A stretch of DNA of 64,000 nt, from positions 1,362,895-1,426,894 of the forward strand of contig NZ_NXGV01000001.1 of assembly GCF_002407605.1 (NCBI RefSeq). The letters run 5' to 3'. The stretch comes from Marinobacter sp. ANT_B65. GTDB lineage: Bacteria; Pseudomonadota; Gammaproteobacteria; Pseudomonadales; Oleiphilaceae. Positions within the stretch are counted from its first letter, which is position 1. Each line of letters starts with the position of its first letter. The notes under the pieces are model-generated. The model did not search any database, was not told where the DNA came from, and worked only from the letters and a program-made list of their open reading frames with translations. Positions 33,778 through 42,948 of this stretch are shown here, piece by piece. The position numbers were made by a program, and so were the translations under genes.

Positions 33778-34821
33778 CTATTTTTTGCGTCCGGGTGAGA
33801 GTGGTTTCACGTTGTCAGGCGTGCCAACATTCTGTTTCTGGAGTGGCGGTTCCTCCGGGAAGGCAGTGGCCAGGCGGCTGTCAATTCGCTCCAAGGCTTC
33901 CGCCATGCGTACCAGCGCGTTAGCTATCCCGGCCATGTCTCCAGAATGGGCTCCGCTTTGTTCGTGAACGGAGTGTTCCTGCTTCCTGAGTTCGGCTGTT
34001 TTGGGTGTGTCCGGCGGAAGCTCGTCTCCCAGCAAATCCTTGCGAATGGATTTGAGGTCATGAGGGTCGATAAACGGACGGTCTTCGGAGTAGGCACACA
34101 TCATCATGCCATCACATAGCTTGTTGATCAGCCTCGGAATGCCTTTGCTGAGCTTGTGAATTTCGCGAACAGTGTCGCTATCGAACAGTTTGTTACCGCC
34201 GTGGCCGGAAACCAGAAGCCGGTAGTCGATATATTCGGCTGTTTCAGCAAGGCTGAGCCCTTCCAGGTGGAAGAACAGCTTTACCCGTTGCGCAAGCTGA
34301 GGAATGTCCAGAACCGCCTGTTTCAGCTCAGGCTGGCCCAGCAGGATAACCCGCATGGAGGGCCCTCCCATGCTTTCCATTCCTGCCAGCATGCGAACAT
34401 CTTCAAGGTTTTCCCGGGTAAGGTTCTGCGCTTCATCAATGGTCAGAACCACCGGAGTACCCGCCGCAGCCATTTTCTCCAGATAATCTGTGATCTGGAA
34501 TAGCATGGCGACTTTGCTTTCGTCTTCCACCTTCATTCCGGCTTTACGGAGAATCAGGCCAAACAGGTCCCTGGATTCCAGGTTGGTATAGGAAATGTTG
34601 AGCAGTTTCAGATTGCCTTCGAGGTTGCGGATGGTTTTCTTCAGAAGCGTCGTTTTGCCAGACCCTATTTCACCGCTGATAACCACAAAGCCTTCCGAGC
34701 TCCAGATCGCCGAAGACATGTACACATAAGCACGGGAGTGCTGCTGGCTCATGTAAATAAAATCATCTTCCGGAGTAATGCGGAAGGGGTGTCTGTGGAG
34801 ACCGAAAAATTCCAGATACAT
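33778..34821 (-). CDS. XrtA/PEP-CTERM system-associated ATPase
   Basis: 347 residues. 'FFGLHRHPFRITPEDDFIYMS' at the N-terminus is typical of the ExeA/GspA-like AAA ATPases. Walker A is GEIGSGKT (residues 50-57). Walker B is 'VVLTIDEAQNL'. 'GMESMGGPSMRVILLGQPEL' and 'GIPRLINKLCD' (sensor-2-like) follow. The last 70 residues are a low-complexity tail. This matches the ATPase found next to exosortase-A polysaccharide loci (family I remember as TIGR03015). It probably couples ATP hydrolysis to assembly or control of the export complex. It is 20 bases after the deacetylase gene on the same strand. Confidence 0.9.
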   Translation of the reverse strand: MYLEFFGLHRHPFRITPEDDFIYMSQQHSRAYVYMSSAIWSSEGFVVISGEIGSGKTTLLKKTIRNLEGNLKLLNISYTNLESRDLFGLILRKAGMKVEDESKVAMLFQITDYLEKMAAAGTPVVLTIDEAQNLTRENLEDVRMLAGMESMGGPSMRVILLGQPELKQAVLDIPQLAQRVKLFFHLEGLSLAETAEYIDYRLLVSGHGGNKLFDSDTVREIHKLSKGIPRLINKLCDGMMMCAYSEDRPFIDPHDLKSIRKDLLGDELPPDTPKTAELRKQEHSVHEQSGAHSGDMAGIANALVRMAEALERIDSRLATAFPEEPPLQKQNVGTPDNVKPLSPGRKK

Positions 34822-34841
34822 TTACAGTTCCTGTCTCTGAC

Positions 34842-35750
34842 TCAGGCGAGGCGGATCAACTGATCGCTGCGCAGCAGGGTTTTGTCTGGTTCGTAAGCGT
34901 TGTAGCTTTCGCTGACGGTTCCGAACCTGAAATCCTCAAGTAATCGCTCAAGGCGATCGTGGCATTTATTCAGATTAGTATAATGCCGGAAACGTGAGAA
35001 CCAACTTGCATTATTGTAACGTGGCTGCTCCGGGTCTATCTCCCAGGGGTGCAGGTAGAACATCTGGGGCCGGGCTCCAAAGCCCGAAGCATTGCGGAAC
35101 AGGTAACGAAATACCGGGTAGGGGAACTGACGGAAATAACCGCCCCCGGCCGCCGGTATGGACAGCCCCATTACATGGGCCGTGGTTAGCGGGAACTCGC
35201 GGATAATGGCCCCGCTGCTGGTTTCAATGGAGTAGGGCGCAGACGGCGAGCCGGGTATGCCATAGCGGTCGTGCCGTACAGGAAATATGCTCGAATCCCA
35301 TGTGAAGCCGGCTTCGCTCAATATATCCAGTGCCCACAGGGATTCGCGGGTAATAGAGTAGCTTGCAGCACGATAGCCTTCTACCACTTTGCCGGTGATG
35401 TCTTCAAGCAAGGCTTTAGAGCGCAATGTCTCCTCCCTGAATACATCCTGGGTCTGACTGTAAATCAGTTGGTGGCTGTACCCGTGGGAGGCGATTTCAT
35501 GGCCATGGTCAGATAATTTCCGGATAAGCGCAGGAAAGCGTTCGGCTACCCATCCGAGCACAAAGAAGGTTGCTTTTACCTGATGTTTTTCAAACAGGGC
35601 CAGCAGGCGTTCAGTATTCTGTTCAACCCTGGAAGGCAAGGTATCCCACTGTTCTGGCCGTATTACGCCGGAAAGAGCTGCAACGTGGAAGTAGTCTTCT
35701 ACATCTATACTCATGGCATGCAGGGGTGAGGATTTTTCCGTTCCGGGCAT
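34842..35750 (-). CDS. XrtA-associated polysaccharide deacetylase (DUF3473)
   Basis: The start at 35750 (MPGTEKSSPL...) has AAAGGAGAG upstream. The product is 302 residues. NodB-fold motifs are 'SIDVEDYFHVAALSG' (about residues 14-28, catalytic Asp-Asp type), 'FFVLGWVAERFPALI', 'EIASHGYSHQLIY' (metal-binding HxxxH) and 'YRAASYSITRESLWALDIL'. A C-terminal DUF3473-like part includes 'FYLHPWEIDPEQPRY' and 'LLEDFRFGTVSE'. It would remove acetyl groups from the polysaccharide. It is divergent from the sugar-transferase gene over a 290-base regulatory region. Confidence 0.92.
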   Translation of the reverse strand: MPGTEKSSPLHAMSIDVEDYFHVAALSGVIRPEQWDTLPSRVEQNTERLLALFEKHQVKATFFVLGWVAERFPALIRKLSDHGHEIASHGYSHQLIYSQTQDVFREETLRSKALLEDITGKVVEGYRAASYSITRESLWALDILSEAGFTWDSSIFPVRHDRYGIPGSPSAPYSIETSSGAIIREFPLTTAHVMGLSIPAAGGGYFRQFPYPVFRYLFRNASGFGARPQMFYLHPWEIDPEQPRYNNASWFSRFRHYTNLNKCHDRLERLLEDFRFGTVSESYNAYEPDKTLLRSDQLIRLA

Positions 35751-35893
35751 GGGCTCTCCTTTCCAGTCATACCGATTGATCAATTTTCACCTACTGACTG
35801 TGCAAATACAATTCCTGATGCGGGTAATTCCCTTTTGCCGGCAAAACAATGTAAAACTGTGTTACTAAAAGATACAAAGAGTTGAGATTACAC

Positions 35894-35920
35894 CTTGGTA
35901 AGTGCAATATGTGCACCAAG
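35894..35920. promoter_or_regulatory. Inverted repeat in the divergent control region of the EPS locus
   Basis: CTTGGT (35894-35899) and ACCAAG (35915-35920) form a 6-bp inverted repeat around a 15-base centre containing two GTGCA copies. A weak sigma-70-like pair (TTGAGA at 35882-35887, CAATAT at 35905-35910, 17-base spacer) overlaps it. It could be an operator for the divergent deacetylase and sugar-transferase transcripts. No known site is recognised. Confidence 0.35.
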
Positions 35921-36042
35921 TTAAAAAGGAGCCGGTGGTAAGGGGTCGCTCATTGTCGGTATGAGTGTTCGCTGCCGGAGAATCTGATGTTGGTCTGTCG
36001 CACAGTGGTATAAAGTGTGTTCAGGCGACAAGGAAGTTTTGA

Positions 36043-37449
36043 GTGTCTTATATAAGATTTCGGAAACATTACCTCCATATTCCCTACCTGGTGCTCGGCG
36101 CACTGGAATTTCTTGTTCTGTACGGAATTTTTTCCTTTCTTGGCGCACTGCTTTCGGTTGTGGGCGTTGGTTACCCCTTCGTTGAAACAGATGCTCTGTC
36201 AGCAAGTCTCTTTGCGCTTATTCTGAGTTGCGGAACGCTCGCCATGGGCGGCTATCTAGCAATGGTTTATGAAAGCGTTTCTGCGCTCTTTTTTCGCACA
36301 TTGGTTGCTTACTGCTTTGTAGGCGGGATCGGGCTCAAGCTTCTCTATCTGGTGGTTCCGTCACTGAACCCGGGCAGTACAAATCTTTTCTGGGCCGTAA
36401 TTTTTTCTTCTCTGGTTGTCATCATTCTGCGACTGATATTCCTCCGGATCGTGGATTCGGAAAAACTCGTCCGGCGGGTGGTGATATTCGGAGCTGGTGA
36501 TTTTGCGGCGAGCTTGCTGGATGAGTACGAGCGCAACATGCGTGCCCTTGGCGTCAGGATTATTGGTTGTATAGCGGATAATCCGAATGGTGCCGTTGAT
36601 CCCGAAAAGATGCTGCCCACGCCTTACGATTTTTATCAGTTCTGCCGGCAGAACCGGGTTTCAGAAATTGTTGTTGCACAGCAGGAGCGCCGGCGCAGTG
36701 AGGGTGGCTGGTTGCCGGTACCTGACCTGATGGAGTGCAAGCTCCGTGGTGTTGCTATAACCAATGGTATCGACTTTTACGAGCGTGAGCTGAAAAAGGC
36801 CAAGCTTGATATGGTTCATCCGTCATGGATTGTGTTTTCCGAAGGATTCAAAGCCTCGAAAACCCGGGATTTTGCAAAACGCTCCCTGGATCTTCTGATC
36901 AGTCTCACACTTCTGGCAGTAATGCTTCCGTTTATTATACTCACAGCTATTGCGGTCTTCCTCGAGACGGGGCGACCAATACTGTATAGCCAGACCCGAA
37001 TAGGGATGCTGGGTAAAGAGTTCCGTATCTACAAGTTTCGCAGCATGCGGCAGGATGCAGAGAAAGACGGTAAAGCCCGCTGGGCCTCAGCCAACGACAA
37101 CCGGGTTACACGGGTAGGGGCGTTTATACGCAACACCCGCCTGGACGAACTGCCCCAGATCTATAATGTAATTAAAGGTGAAATGAGCATCGTCGGGCCG
37201 CGCCCGGAAAGACCGGAATTTGTCCTGGAACTGAAAGAGAAAATTCCGTTTTACGATACACGGCATTATGTAAAGCCTGGCTTAATGGGCTGGGCACAGC
37301 TTAAATATCCTTATGGTGCGTCGGTTGAAGACGCCCGGGGCAAGCTGGAGTACGATCTTTATTACTCAAAAAACCACAGCCTTTTGATGGATTTTCTGAT
37401 CATGATCCAGACCGTGGAAGTGATTCTCCTCGGTAAAGGCGTTCGATAA
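36043..37449 (+). CDS. XrtA-associated initiating sugar transferase
   Basis: 468 residues from a GTG with AAGGAAG upstream. Four N-terminal membrane helices (about residues 12-140) and a Rossmann-like region ('RRVVIFGAGDFAASLLDEYE') precede the membrane-associated bacterial sugar-transferase domain. That domain carries 'KRSLDLLISLTLLAVMLPFIILTAIAV' and 'YSQTRIGMLGKEFRIYKFRSM' (about 318-338). 'TRLDELPQIYNVIKGEMSIVGPRPERPEF' follows. These enzymes move a sugar-1-phosphate from UDP-sugar to undecaprenyl phosphate and so start repeat-unit synthesis. This form belongs to the PEP-CTERM-associated group (TIGR03013 from memory). It is the first gene of a long plus-strand operon. Confidence 0.93.
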   Translation: MSYIRFRKHYLHIPYLVLGALEFLVLYGIFSFLGALLSVVGVGYPFVETDALSASLFALILSCGTLAMGGYLAMVYESVSALFFRTLVAYCFVGGIGLKLLYLVVPSLNPGSTNLFWAVIFSSLVVIILRLIFLRIVDSEKLVRRVVIFGAGDFAASLLDEYERNMRALGVRIIGCIADNPNGAVDPEKMLPTPYDFYQFCRQNRVSEIVVAQQERRRSEGGWLPVPDLMECKLRGVAITNGIDFYERELKKAKLDMVHPSWIVFSEGFKASKTRDFAKRSLDLLISLTLLAVMLPFIILTAIAVFLETGRPILYSQTRIGMLGKEFRIYKFRSMRQDAEKDGKARWASANDNRVTRVGAFIRNTRLDELPQIYNVIKGEMSIVGPRPERPEFVLELKEKIPFYDTRHYVKPGLMGWAQLKYPYGASVEDARGKLEYDLYYSKNHSLLMDFLIMIQTVEVILLGKGVR

Positions 37450-37487
37450 TAAACAGACCTGGAAAAACAAAGGGTTGGAGGGCGTTT

Positions 37488-38126
37488 ATGACTATTTCTA
37501 CACTGTTGCGGACAGGTTTGATTGCGGTTCTTGGGCTGTTTGTTACTGCGTGCTCCGGTCTTCCACCTTCTGCGGAGATCCCTCCGGCATCTGAGCTGGG
37601 TGCAGAGCCTTACGAGATCGGGGTAGGCGATACTATCTCGATTCATGTATGGCGCAACCCGGAACTCGGCCAGTCCATCGTGGTTCGCCCGGATGGCTTT
37701 ATATCAATGCCCCTGATGGGCGATGTTAAAGCTGAAGGCAAAGAGCCGGAACAGCTCGCGGCTGAAATCAGCGATACCCTGGGCGAGTTTATCCGTACCC
37801 CGGAAGTGACCGTGATGGTTACCAGTCCACTGAGCAAAGAGTTTCGTAACCGTATCCGGGTAACCGGCCAGGTTGCATCGCCACAATCAGTTGCCTTCCA
37901 GCAGGGTATGACTGTATTGGATGTTGTGTTGATGGCCGGTGGCGTTACCGATTTTGCGGCGGACGATCGTGCCGTTTTGCATCGTCAGATAAATGGCGAG
38001 TACCAGAGTTTTGCTCTGGATCTTGAAGCAATTCTCACCGATGGTGATATGAGCACCAATCATCGCCTTCAGCCTGGTGACGTGATCAGCGTCCCTCGTA
38101 AACAGTTGTTCCGGGGCGAACTCTGA
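37488..38126 (+). CDS. XrtA-associated polysaccharide export lipoprotein (Wza-like)
   Basis: 212 residues. The signal peptide ends in the lipobox FVTA-C22. A Poly_export/SLBB arrangement follows: 'YEIGVGDTISIHVWRNPELGQSIVVRPDGFISMPLMGDVKAEGK' (about residues 42-85) and 'VTGQVASPQSVAFQQGMTVLDVVLMAGG' (SLBB, about 124-151). It should form the outer-membrane exit for the polysaccharide. The product is shorter than Wza, as usual for this system (TIGR03027 from memory). The stop overlaps the ATG of the chain-length gene by one base (TGATGG). Confidence 0.93.
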   Translation: MTISTLLRTGLIAVLGLFVTACSGLPPSAEIPPASELGAEPYEIGVGDTISIHVWRNPELGQSIVVRPDGFISMPLMGDVKAEGKEPEQLAAEISDTLGEFIRTPEVTVMVTSPLSKEFRNRIRVTGQVASPQSVAFQQGMTVLDVVLMAGGVTDFAADDRAVLHRQINGEYQSFALDLEAILTDGDMSTNHRLQPGDVISVPRKQLFRGEL

Positions 38127-39709
38127 TGGATATACAGTTCATTATTGATACCCTCCGGGCGGTAAAGCTCGAGCTTTACCGTCACAGGCTGGCAGCGGTT
38201 ATTATCTTTATGACCGTGACAGCAGGGGTGTTGACGCTGGGCTATGTAACACCGAAGAGCTATACCTCTCAGGCTGTTTTGTACGCAGATCAGTCCAATA
38301 TATTGCAGCCGTTGCTACGGGGGCAGGCTGAGGTAACTCAGCTTGATCGCATCAACGAAGCACGGGAAATGATGCAAAGCCGTTCCTTTCTGGAGCAGAT
38401 TGCTCTGGATACAGGGTTGATCAGAGGCGGCGAATCAGATGCGAGCCGTAATGGAATCATCAGCAGCCTGCGCAGACAGGTAGGTATTCGCGTATCCAAC
38501 CGAAATTTTCTCGAACTGAGCTATACCAGTGGAAGCCCTGACGAATCCTTCCAGGTTCTCAGCGCGGTACTGAATCGCTTTGTTGAGCGCACTGTGCGTA
38601 AAAAACGCTCTGAAAGCCAGGGGGCTTTCGAGTTCATCGATTCCCAGGTTAAAACCTATCAGCGCCAGCTCGAAGAGGCCGAACAGCGCCTGAAAGAATT
38701 CAAATCCGGTAACCAGGACGGAACCGAGAGCAGCGTACTCTCCAGAATTGAAAGCCTGAGAAGGGATATTGAAAACCTGAAGCTGGAAATCCAGCAAACC
38801 GAATCCGAAGTTGAGCTTACACGCCGGCAGCTCGAGAATGAGCAGCCAGTGCGCCGTGTGACTGTTGACCCCGGTAAATCTTCTGCCGAACGCCGGCTGG
38901 CAGCTATGCGTCTGGAGCTGGATTCGCTGTTGTTGCGCTATCACGAACGTCATCCGGACGTCGTCAGTATTCAGGACCAGATCGCAGACCTCGAAAAACG
39001 CGTTTCCACGCAGACCGATGATGATCGTGACGGTGGCGTGACAGAGGTTATGGAAAATCCGGTATACGAAAACCTGAAAATACAATTGTCTGACAGCACT
39101 ACACGCCTGGCTGTGCAAAAAAACCGGCTTGCGTCGCTGGAAAGGCTTCTGGAGGAAGGGTTCGAACGTTCTCAAAGGGTAGCTGAAAATCAGGCTCAGC
39201 TTTCAGAACTTACCAGGGACTACGACGTTACCCGTGGCGTATATGAGGACATGCTTCAGCGCCGCGAAAAAGCCCGCCTTTCAATGACACTGGATGTGCA
39301 GGGTGAAGGCGTAAGCTATAAGATTCAGGAGCCTGCTTCCTATCCCACGCACTGGGATGGCTTGCAGCTATACCAGGTAGGCCTTGCCGGCCCTTTCCTT
39401 GGCAGCGCCATGGTATTGGGTTTGCTGGTCATGCTGGTGATGTTTGATCAGCGTATACGCTCGCCCCGTGCGCTGCAGCTGGCTTTGCCTGAATCCATTT
39501 CCGTGCTGACTACGATTCCTCATTACCGTAGTACCTGGAAAGACCGTTTTCTTCGTAAGGATGTTCTCTCCATCCTGATCGTACTGGCGGTTTTCATGAC
39601 AGCGTATCTCGCAGTACTGGTTTTCAGTGTAATGGGCATTACCCCGGAGCAACTGATTAACAAAGCCAGCGAATTAACCGGGCAAGGGCTCGGGGATGGG
39701 GGCAATTAA
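38126..39709 (+). CDS. XrtA-associated chain-length determinant protein
   Basis: 527 residues. N-terminal membrane helix (about 23-43), Wzz-type periplasmic domain ('YTSQAVLYADQSNILQPLL'), a long coiled coil (about residues 165-300 and 325-400), then the conserved proline-containing motif 'KIQEPASYPTHWDGL' before a second helix (about 418-437). A further C-terminal hydrophobic helix occurs near 480-500. It fixes polymer length with the export lipoprotein and the downstream kinase-like protein (TIGR03007 from memory). No kinase domain is fused. Overlaps both neighbours by one base. Confidence 0.92.
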   Translation: MDIQFIIDTLRAVKLELYRHRLAAVIIFMTVTAGVLTLGYVTPKSYTSQAVLYADQSNILQPLLRGQAEVTQLDRINEAREMMQSRSFLEQIALDTGLIRGGESDASRNGIISSLRRQVGIRVSNRNFLELSYTSGSPDESFQVLSAVLNRFVERTVRKKRSESQGAFEFIDSQVKTYQRQLEEAEQRLKEFKSGNQDGTESSVLSRIESLRRDIENLKLEIQQTESEVELTRRQLENEQPVRRVTVDPGKSSAERRLAAMRLELDSLLLRYHERHPDVVSIQDQIADLEKRVSTQTDDDRDGGVTEVMENPVYENLKIQLSDSTTRLAVQKNRLASLERLLEEGFERSQRVAENQAQLSELTRDYDVTRGVYEDMLQRREKARLSMTLDVQGEGVSYKIQEPASYPTHWDGLQLYQVGLAGPFLGSAMVLGLLVMLVMFDQRIRSPRALQLALPESISVLTTIPHYRSTWKDRFLRKDVLSILIVLAVFMTAYLAVLVFSVMGITPEQLINKASELTGQGLGDGGN

Positions 39710-40584
39710 TGGACGACAATAAGCTCTACAATGCGCTACTGAAAAGCCGGGATGAGCGTCGGCAACTTGACCGTGACCGGGGCGAAGCAAAATCTGAAGA
39801 GAATTTCCGTAAAGAGCGCCCTTATGCCGGCTCGGATCGGGACAGGCCCAACTGGGTCCGGGTTGAGACAAACCAGAGCGAATATCCCCCCTCAGTTTAT
39901 GACTCGTCGGTTTCGCTGTCCCTGATTGGTAATCCAAACCCATGGAACCGGGACCAGTTACGGGAACGAAAGATCATTTATTCCGGTATGCCAGATAAAG
40001 AAGTGATGGACGCATACCGGGAGCTTCGCATTCAGCTGCGCAACCGCGCAGGCGAGGGCAACTTTACGGTGATGTTCAGCAGCCTTGGAAGTGGCCCCGG
40101 AAGCCTTTTAACGGCCTTCAACCTGGCAGTGGCCTTCGGGTTGGACTCCCATAGTTCTGCGTTACTCGTGGACTGTGATCCCTACCACAAGGATCTGCAG
40201 GGGCTTGTATCCACCCCTTTGGGGTCGGGTGTTACAGATTTTGTCTGCGATCGCTCACTGTCTATCAAGTCTATTATTTACCCCAGCGGTGTCGAACGCG
40301 TTTCGGTGATTCCTGCGGGCACCCAGGCGTCCAATGCGGTTGAGCTGTTTTCCGCCGTGCGCATGCGTGAATTGATCACTGAACTGAAAGCCCGCTACCC
40401 GGATCGCTGCATTGTTCTGAATGCACCGCCTTTCCGGGAAAATACGGAAGCACGGATTCTCGAACGTTTTGCAGATCAAATCGTCTTCGGTGTTCCTTTT
40501 GGAGAAGTCACTGGTGAACTCATTGCAGATTCAGTAGACGCACTTGGGTCTGATAAATTTTCCGGCCTGATTTTTCAGGAGTAG
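39709..40584 (+). CDS. BY-kinase-like protein of the XrtA locus, active site degenerate
   Basis: 291 residues, located where PEP-CTERM loci encode a tyrosine autokinase (TIGR03018 from memory). 'MDAYRELRIQLRNR' (about 100-113), the DxD-type 'LLVDCDPYHKDLQGL' (Walker A', about 152-166) and 'CIVLNAPPF' fit the family. However, the Walker A loop reads SSLGSGPGSLLT (124-135) with the essential Lys replaced by Ser132. The Walker B Asp is Asn238, and there is no C-terminal tyrosine cluster. It probably lacks kinase activity and may act as a scaffold for the chain-length protein. Reading frame and start are intact, so it is not a pseudogene by sequence. Confidence 0.85.
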   Translation: MDDNKLYNALLKSRDERRQLDRDRGEAKSEENFRKERPYAGSDRDRPNWVRVETNQSEYPPSVYDSSVSLSLIGNPNPWNRDQLRERKIIYSGMPDKEVMDAYRELRIQLRNRAGEGNFTVMFSSLGSGPGSLLTAFNLAVAFGLDSHSSALLVDCDPYHKDLQGLVSTPLGSGVTDFVCDRSLSIKSIIYPSGVERVSVIPAGTQASNAVELFSAVRMRELITELKARYPDRCIVLNAPPFRENTEARILERFADQIVFGVPFGEVTGELIADSVDALGSDKFSGLIFQE

Positions 40585-40588
40585 CCCC

Positions 40589-41944
40589 ATGGAATTCAGA
40601 GTAGGGAACCCAAACAAACCCTGCCTCGCTACTGCCTTGGTTGGTACCTGTTGTCTGGTATGGACTTCCGCAGCAACAGCACAAGGACTGAGTGAGAGTA
40701 TCAAGACCCTCTCTGGTTCGGCTTCGGTATTTACCGGCGTCACTCATACCCGAACAGATCGTGGTACCACAACGGATACCAACACCGAGCCGAGTCTGGG
40801 GTTGTCCGGACAGTTGGGTGGTGTACTCGAAAGCGGTGCCAACTCCCTTGTTCTGCAATATGGCGGAACGCTGGAAACCAGTCGTGACACATCCGACGGG
40901 GACCAGGAAAGCGATACGTCTGTTACCGGCGCCTCCCGCTATACCCATTATGATCCCGGCAGTCGTGTTGATTTCAACCTTGGTCACAGCATCAGCTCAG
41001 TACGTAACGACACCGGGTTTGTGGTTAATACTTCGGGCTATGACACCCGCAACACCCTGAGTGGGGGTGCGGGGTTGCGATTTTACCCGGGAGATTTATC
41101 AACGTTGAGATTTTCCGTGCAGGCCGGGCGCAGTTTTGGCGATGACGAACTCAACGACGAGGAATCATATACAGCTGCCAGTGAATTTTCACGAAGACTG
41201 AGCAACCGGTCCACGGGTGGGCTGAACGTCAGTCGCAGCTGGTCTGAGGAGAGTGATACTGATATCACGATCGATTCTGCGCAGCTCGTATACAACCTGG
41301 AGATGGAAAGCGGGTATTTCAGTATAGGTGGTGGTGGCAGTCGGGCAGAAACGGAATACACCGGAGGAACAACCAACGACTTCGACGCGTTGACCGGTTT
41401 TGTGGAACGCGGCTGGGTAGCCACCGACTGGAGCACATCGATCAAATACGATCGAAGTATGTCTGACAGTGCCACAGATCTTTCCCTTAATCTGCCACCA
41501 GTGTTTTCGTTTCTGCCGGATAGCATTCGTATACGGGATCTGGTTGTTCGCGACTCTCTGTTAGCTACACACAATAACTCACGGATATGTGATGTTTGTG
41601 ATCTTGGCCTGTTTGCAGAGGGCGCTGTTCTGGAATCACAGAATTCCGGTACGACAACTCACGAATACCGGGCTGGTGTAAAACTCGGTTTTCAGCTTAC
41701 GTCACTTCAGCGCCTTAATTTCGGGTATAGCTGGGAAGGTGATGCGGATGAAGATGCTGATGTGATAGTCGATCAGATTCATCGTTTATACACGGGCTGG
41801 ACCCGGCAACTGGCTGAAAATACCAGCTTCGGTGTGGTGCTTAACCAGTCTTATCTGCGCTCAAAGGCTGACACGGATGATCAGGATCAGTTCGAGCTTC
41901 GTCTGGTTCTGACTCGTGGTTTTTCCATGAGCGCGCAGCGTTGA
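40589..41944 (+). CDS. PEP-CTERM-system-associated outer-membrane beta-barrel protein
   Basis: 451 residues with a signal peptide (cleavage after TAQ/AQG, about residue 31). The rest is a run of alternating beta strands rich in Ser, Thr, Asp and Gly, ending in 'FELRLVLTRGFSMSAQR', where the last strand is near the C-terminus. A Cys pair 'ICDVCDLG' (about 330) sits in a predicted loop. Gene order after the kinase-like gene matches the outer-membrane protein of exosortase-A loci (TIGR03016 from memory). Probably a barrel involved in polymer export or PEP-CTERM protein release. The stop overlaps the next start (TGATG). Confidence 0.85.
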   Translation: MEFRVGNPNKPCLATALVGTCCLVWTSAATAQGLSESIKTLSGSASVFTGVTHTRTDRGTTTDTNTEPSLGLSGQLGGVLESGANSLVLQYGGTLETSRDTSDGDQESDTSVTGASRYTHYDPGSRVDFNLGHSISSVRNDTGFVVNTSGYDTRNTLSGGAGLRFYPGDLSTLRFSVQAGRSFGDDELNDEESYTAASEFSRRLSNRSTGGLNVSRSWSEESDTDITIDSAQLVYNLEMESGYFSIGGGGSRAETEYTGGTTNDFDALTGFVERGWVATDWSTSIKYDRSMSDSATDLSLNLPPVFSFLPDSIRIRDLVVRDSLLATHNNSRICDVCDLGLFAEGAVLESQNSGTTTHEYRAGVKLGFQLTSLQRLNFGYSWEGDADEDADVIVDQIHRLYTGWTRQLAENTSFGVVLNQSYLRSKADTDDQDQFELRLVLTRGFSMSAQR

Positions 41945-42948
41945 TGGCAACTATGTTTGAGCAAAAAACGGAAATACGCCTTCCTCCTGATACACCACCA
42001 CAACTGATTGTGGTGATTGATACCGAAGAAGAGTTCGACTGGAACGCGGAGCCGGATGCCAGGGCCAATCGGGTTTCGGCTATGGCGCATATCGATCGCG
42101 CCCAGAACATCTTCAACGAGTATGGCATTTGTCCCTGCTACGTAATTGATTATCCGGTGGCCAGCCAGCCTCAGGGCTATGGACTGCTGCGGCAATTTGC
42201 AGAAAAGGGACAGTGTGAAATCGGAGCGCACCTGCACCCATGGGTGAACCCGCCACAGGAAGAAAGGGTTACGCGGTCAAACATGTATCCCGGGAACCTT
42301 CCGGAAGCGCTCGAACGGGAAAAACTGCGGATTCTGAGCGCAACCATTCAGCAGAACTTCGGCAAAGCTCCCGTCGCCTATAAGGCCGGGCGATATGGCT
42401 TTGGGCCTAATACAACGAGCATTCTACAGGAGTTGGGGTTCGGTATCGACCTGTCGGTCTGTCCGCCTCTGGATTCCCGGGCAGACGGTGGGCCGGACTA
42501 CCGCAGATTTGATGCACATCCTTTCTGGTTCGGAGGTTCAGATAAACCCATTCTGGAGATTCCCTGTACGGGTGGGTTTATCGGTTGGGCGCAACCAGTG
42601 GCGATTCCGCTGTTTGATGTTGCTCAGCGATTGCGCAAGTTCAAAGCTCCGGGAATATTGTCCCGGATTGGTGCTGTAGACAGGCTCATGCTGTCCCCGG
42701 AGGGTTTTACTCCGGCAGAACACATCAAACTTACCCGGGCGCTTTACAGGCAGGGTGTGCGCACGTTCACCTGGAGTTTTCACAGCCCCAGCGTCGTGCC
42801 TGGTAATACCGATTATGTTCAGAATGAAGCCCAGTTAAAGGCATTTCTGGGTAGCTTTCGTCAGTTTTTCGATTTCTTTTTCAATGAATTAGGCGGGCAG
42901 GCCTCGTCGCCAACCCGCATTCGCAAGTATATGGAGAGTAAGGCATGA
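41944..42948 (+). CDS. Polysaccharide deacetylase family protein (second)
   Basis: The start is ATG 41944, overlapping the previous stop, in preference to TTG 41941. The product is 334 residues. 'LIVVIDTEEEFDW' (about residues 22-34) replaces the usual DD motif, 'CEIGAHLHPWVNPP' (about 90-103) supplies His residues, and 'YKAGRYGFGPNTTSILQELGF' is the conserved Arg/Gly region. 'TWSFHSPSVVPG' near residue 278 provides the C-terminal His. This is a NodB-like hydrolase of the WalW type, different from the DUF3473 enzyme at 34.8 kb. It probably trims or deacetylates the same polymer or its lipid-linked repeat. The ATG of the carbamoyltransferase gene overlaps its stop. Confidence 0.85.
   Translation: MATMFEQKTEIRLPPDTPPQLIVVIDTEEEFDWNAEPDARANRVSAMAHIDRAQNIFNEYGICPCYVIDYPVASQPQGYGLLRQFAEKGQCEIGAHLHPWVNPPQEERVTRSNMYPGNLPEALEREKLRILSATIQQNFGKAPVAYKAGRYGFGPNTTSILQELGFGIDLSVCPPLDSRADGGPDYRRFDAHPFWFGGSDKPILEIPCTGGFIGWAQPVAIPLFDVAQRLRKFKAPGILSRIGAVDRLMLSPEGFTPAEHIKLTRALYRQGVRTFTWSFHSPSVVPGNTDYVQNEAQLKAFLGSFRQFFDFFFNELGGQASSPTRIRKYMESKA

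Noticed and set aside
39709..40584. Calling the kinase homologue a pseudogene
   Set aside because: The frame, start and overlaps with neighbours are intact. Only catalytic residues are replaced, so a non-catalytic functional protein is more likely.
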